This document shows, piece after piece, positions 62,769 through 64,000 of a DNA stretch of 64,000 nucleotides. The position numbers were made by a program, and so were the translations under genes. The notes under the pieces were generated by a model. The model did no database searches, was not told where the DNA came from, and worked only from the letters and a program-made list of their open reading frames with translations. The stretch's first letter is position 1, and each line of letters opens with the position of its first letter. The stretch comes from Diphasiastrum complanatum (Eukaryota; Streptophyta; Lycopodiopsida; Lycopodiales; Lycopodiaceae). The DNA is taken from the NCBI GenBank assembly GCA_029204225.1, contig CM055101.1, positions 1,227,844 to 1,291,843 on the forward strand. The letters run 5' to 3'.

Positions 62769-63398
62769 TTGACCTACATTCCAACTCTAGGCACTCAACT
62801 AGAATGGCGGAAAAAACTGTTTGAACAAAACCATGCGGCCATCAGAGCGTACGTCACCAATCCAAACAAATTACGGGTAAATGGGCACTACCTTCCCTAT
62901 CCACGCAGATCTAAATGGGCGGAGTGTGGCACCCCACTGAAGAAGATCATGCTGAACACAAAGAATTGGCCGAGGATCAAATCAAAGTATGGGTGGCAGA
63001 TGGACGTAGACACCAGGAGGGCTCTCGTTCAGTTTTCACAGCATTATCTAACCTGCCTGAACCCAATAGTCCATGCGGCAGCAACCTACGTCCCAGACCT
63101 AGACTTTCTAATGGGAGTCCCCACCAAATGGGACGATGTTTTGCCAGCAATATGTTTTGATCCCAATGCCGCCCTAATTTTGGAAAAAATTGAAGACCAA
63201 CTATTAGTGGCACGCGTGTATTTTAGAACGGCCTTACTCGGCGGATTCCAACAATGCATCGACCAAGCATGGCTCATCGTTATACATAAGTCCCTCTATA
63301 GTCCTAGGAACAAGAAAAACATACCAAGATTAGAATTCATGGAAGAAGTGATAGGCTACCTCATCCACCTACGATGCGCTAAACAGGGCATGTACTAA
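62769..63398 (+). CDS. Unidentified 209-codon domain after the coiled coil
   Basis: An open frame starting MTYIPTLGTQLEWRKKLFEQ; the same frame extends upstream (FPHEGSRDG, stop, QLSVAIKEIKGNEL), so the true N-terminus may be the coiled-coil ORF and the stop at about 62,730 damage. Features: LRVNGHYLPYPRRSKWAE, a cluster of Trp and Lys, RRALVQFSQHYLTCLNPIVH, VPDLDFLMGVPTKWDDVLPA, and a hydrophobic C-terminal half (VARVYFRTALLGGFQQCIDQ). No stop in 209 codons in an otherwise decayed area suggests recent constraint or recent insertion. I do not recognise the family. It ends 49 bases before the probable LTR start. Confidence 0.5.
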   Translation: MTYIPTLGTQLEWRKKLFEQNHAAIRAYVTNPNKLRVNGHYLPYPRRSKWAECGTPLKKIMLNTKNWPRIKSKYGWQMDVDTRRALVQFSQHYLTCLNPIVHAAATYVPDLDFLMGVPTKWDDVLPAICFDPNAALILEKIEDQLLVARVYFRTALLGGFQQCIDQAWLIVIHKSLYSPRNKKNIPRLEFMEEVIGYLIHLRCAKQGMY

Positions 63399-63446
63399 GC
63401 GCTATAATAGTGCAGAGGGACTGACACTACTTCAGGCATGGTACCT

Positions 63447-64000
63447 GTTGGGGGTATTTCCACCACTTTGTAAATAAATAAAGGTGAAAAAATACAAATA
63501 CTTGTGAGGGTCCCATGGCCCAATGAGCACTTGTAAATAAATAATTTTGGACATAAACTTGACTTTCATGTAATTAAAAATAATATTAGAAAGCCAAAGT
63601 TAAGCTTAAACTTAAGTTCCTAAGTTTGATTAATTAGTCAAAGTCAATTGGTGGTAGGTGAAGTGTGTTTCTCTCTCCACCATTGCTTAGTTTGTGTTTT
63701 TTATGAAGGGTGTGGATTTCAATCCCACCTTTCTTGGAATAGCCAATAGGAGAAAGGGGCAAGGGCCTTTCCCAACCCACAAAAAGACACCATTTGTATC
63801 ATATTTTCATGCTTAATGAGAAGGAGGAGACTCTACTACTTTGGAGAGTCAAAGCATCATCATTTGCTAATCTCTCATGCTAATGCTATTGTGGTGTTTT
63901 CTATTTTCTTTCTATTTCATTGTTCTTGTTTTGATTAGTTATGGTTTTTCCATTAGCATGCACATTGAGCATTTGAGCTAACCTCCATCTCACCCCTCTT
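63447..64000 (+). repeat. Probable 3' LTR start, running off the window
   Basis: TGTTGGGGGTATTTCCACCA begins 49 bases after the ORF stop, and GTGCAGAGGGACTGA shortly before it could be a purine tract. The AT-rich sequence beyond has no coding frame. If this is the 3' LTR, the 61.6-63.4 kb ORF is the body of an LTR element without pol. The second LTR was not found to the left within the window. Confidence 0.35.

Noticed and set aside
1-64000. tRNA and rRNA genes
   Set aside because: I looked for cloverleaf-type B-box phrases and rRNA-like conserved segments and found none; the tRNA-like sequences are retroelement priming sites. A proper tRNA scan was not possible.

Overview
This is a window of a land-plant nuclear genome, AT-rich and almost entirely repetitive. 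The evidence is Ty1/copia elements primed by initiator tRNA-Met, Ty3/gypsy relics primed by tRNA-Asp (the plant Athila/Tat type of priming site), CACTA (En/Spm) transposase relics of the TNP2/DUF4216 type, long AG/CT microsatellites, and two broken host genes with plant-style introns. I cannot place the species. The repeat density and the number of dead elements fit a large genome such as a fern, gymnosperm or large angiosperm.

Layout. 0-7 kb: the end of a dispersed LTR-like repeat (called repeat X here), a minus-strand gypsy gag relic, then a plus-strand gypsy derivative that keeps its priming site, gag and protease but has lost most of RT, RNase H and integrase in one in-frame deletion. 7-10 kb: a mosaic of copia fragments and a minus-strand gypsy gag-RT relic. 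10-13 kb: an unidentified reading frame, a foldback element rich in GGATTATCC, and the leader of an old copia element. 13.156-19.586 kb: one complete, intact, very young copia element (655-bp LTRs with 2 differences seen, GTCCC target duplication, 1317-codon polyprotein) inserted into codon 9-10 of the old copia gag. 21-22 kb: a gypsy protease fragment. 22.6-29.1 kb: the strangest part, a palindrome-rich region whose core is a tandem higher-order array (about 23.83-26.17 kb) of roughly 105-bp monomers, each centred on an odd palindrome of the CTCGAGCA/TGCTCGAG type. 29.5-30.8 kb: an FCP1-like (HAD) phosphatase gene fragment. 31-32.3 kb: repeat X inverted.

32.3-44.3 kb: minus-strand copia gag-protease, coiled-coil ORF relics, and a degraded gypsy element (gag 42.7-41.95 kb; protease, RT, RNase H, integrase 40.3-37.4 kb) split by a CACTA relic; then two joined gypsy RT fragments on the plus strand. 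44.3-49.3 kb: two CACTA relics pointing away from each other. 49.3-53.6 kb: copia gag, LTR and pol relics plus another CACTA tail. 55.4-57.25 kb: the 5' half of an acireductone dioxygenase gene with recognisable exons and introns and a mutated splice donor. 58.1-59.4 kb: copia gag-protease riddled with stops. 59.70-59.86 kb: a miRNA-precursor-like hairpin. 61.26-61.59 kb: a CACTA terminus. 61.6-64 kb: an element with a coiled-coil ORF and an unidentified 210-residue domain, followed by a probable LTR start.

Only the young copia element looks functional. Everything else is decayed, and in several relics the stops can be explained by C-to-T change at CAG, CAA or CGA, as expected for long-methylated repeats. 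The items most worth following are the palindromic array, the 59.7-kb hairpin, the unidentified coiled-coil element at the right edge, and the two host-gene fragments. All homology calls rest on reading motifs by eye; no alignment or database search was run.
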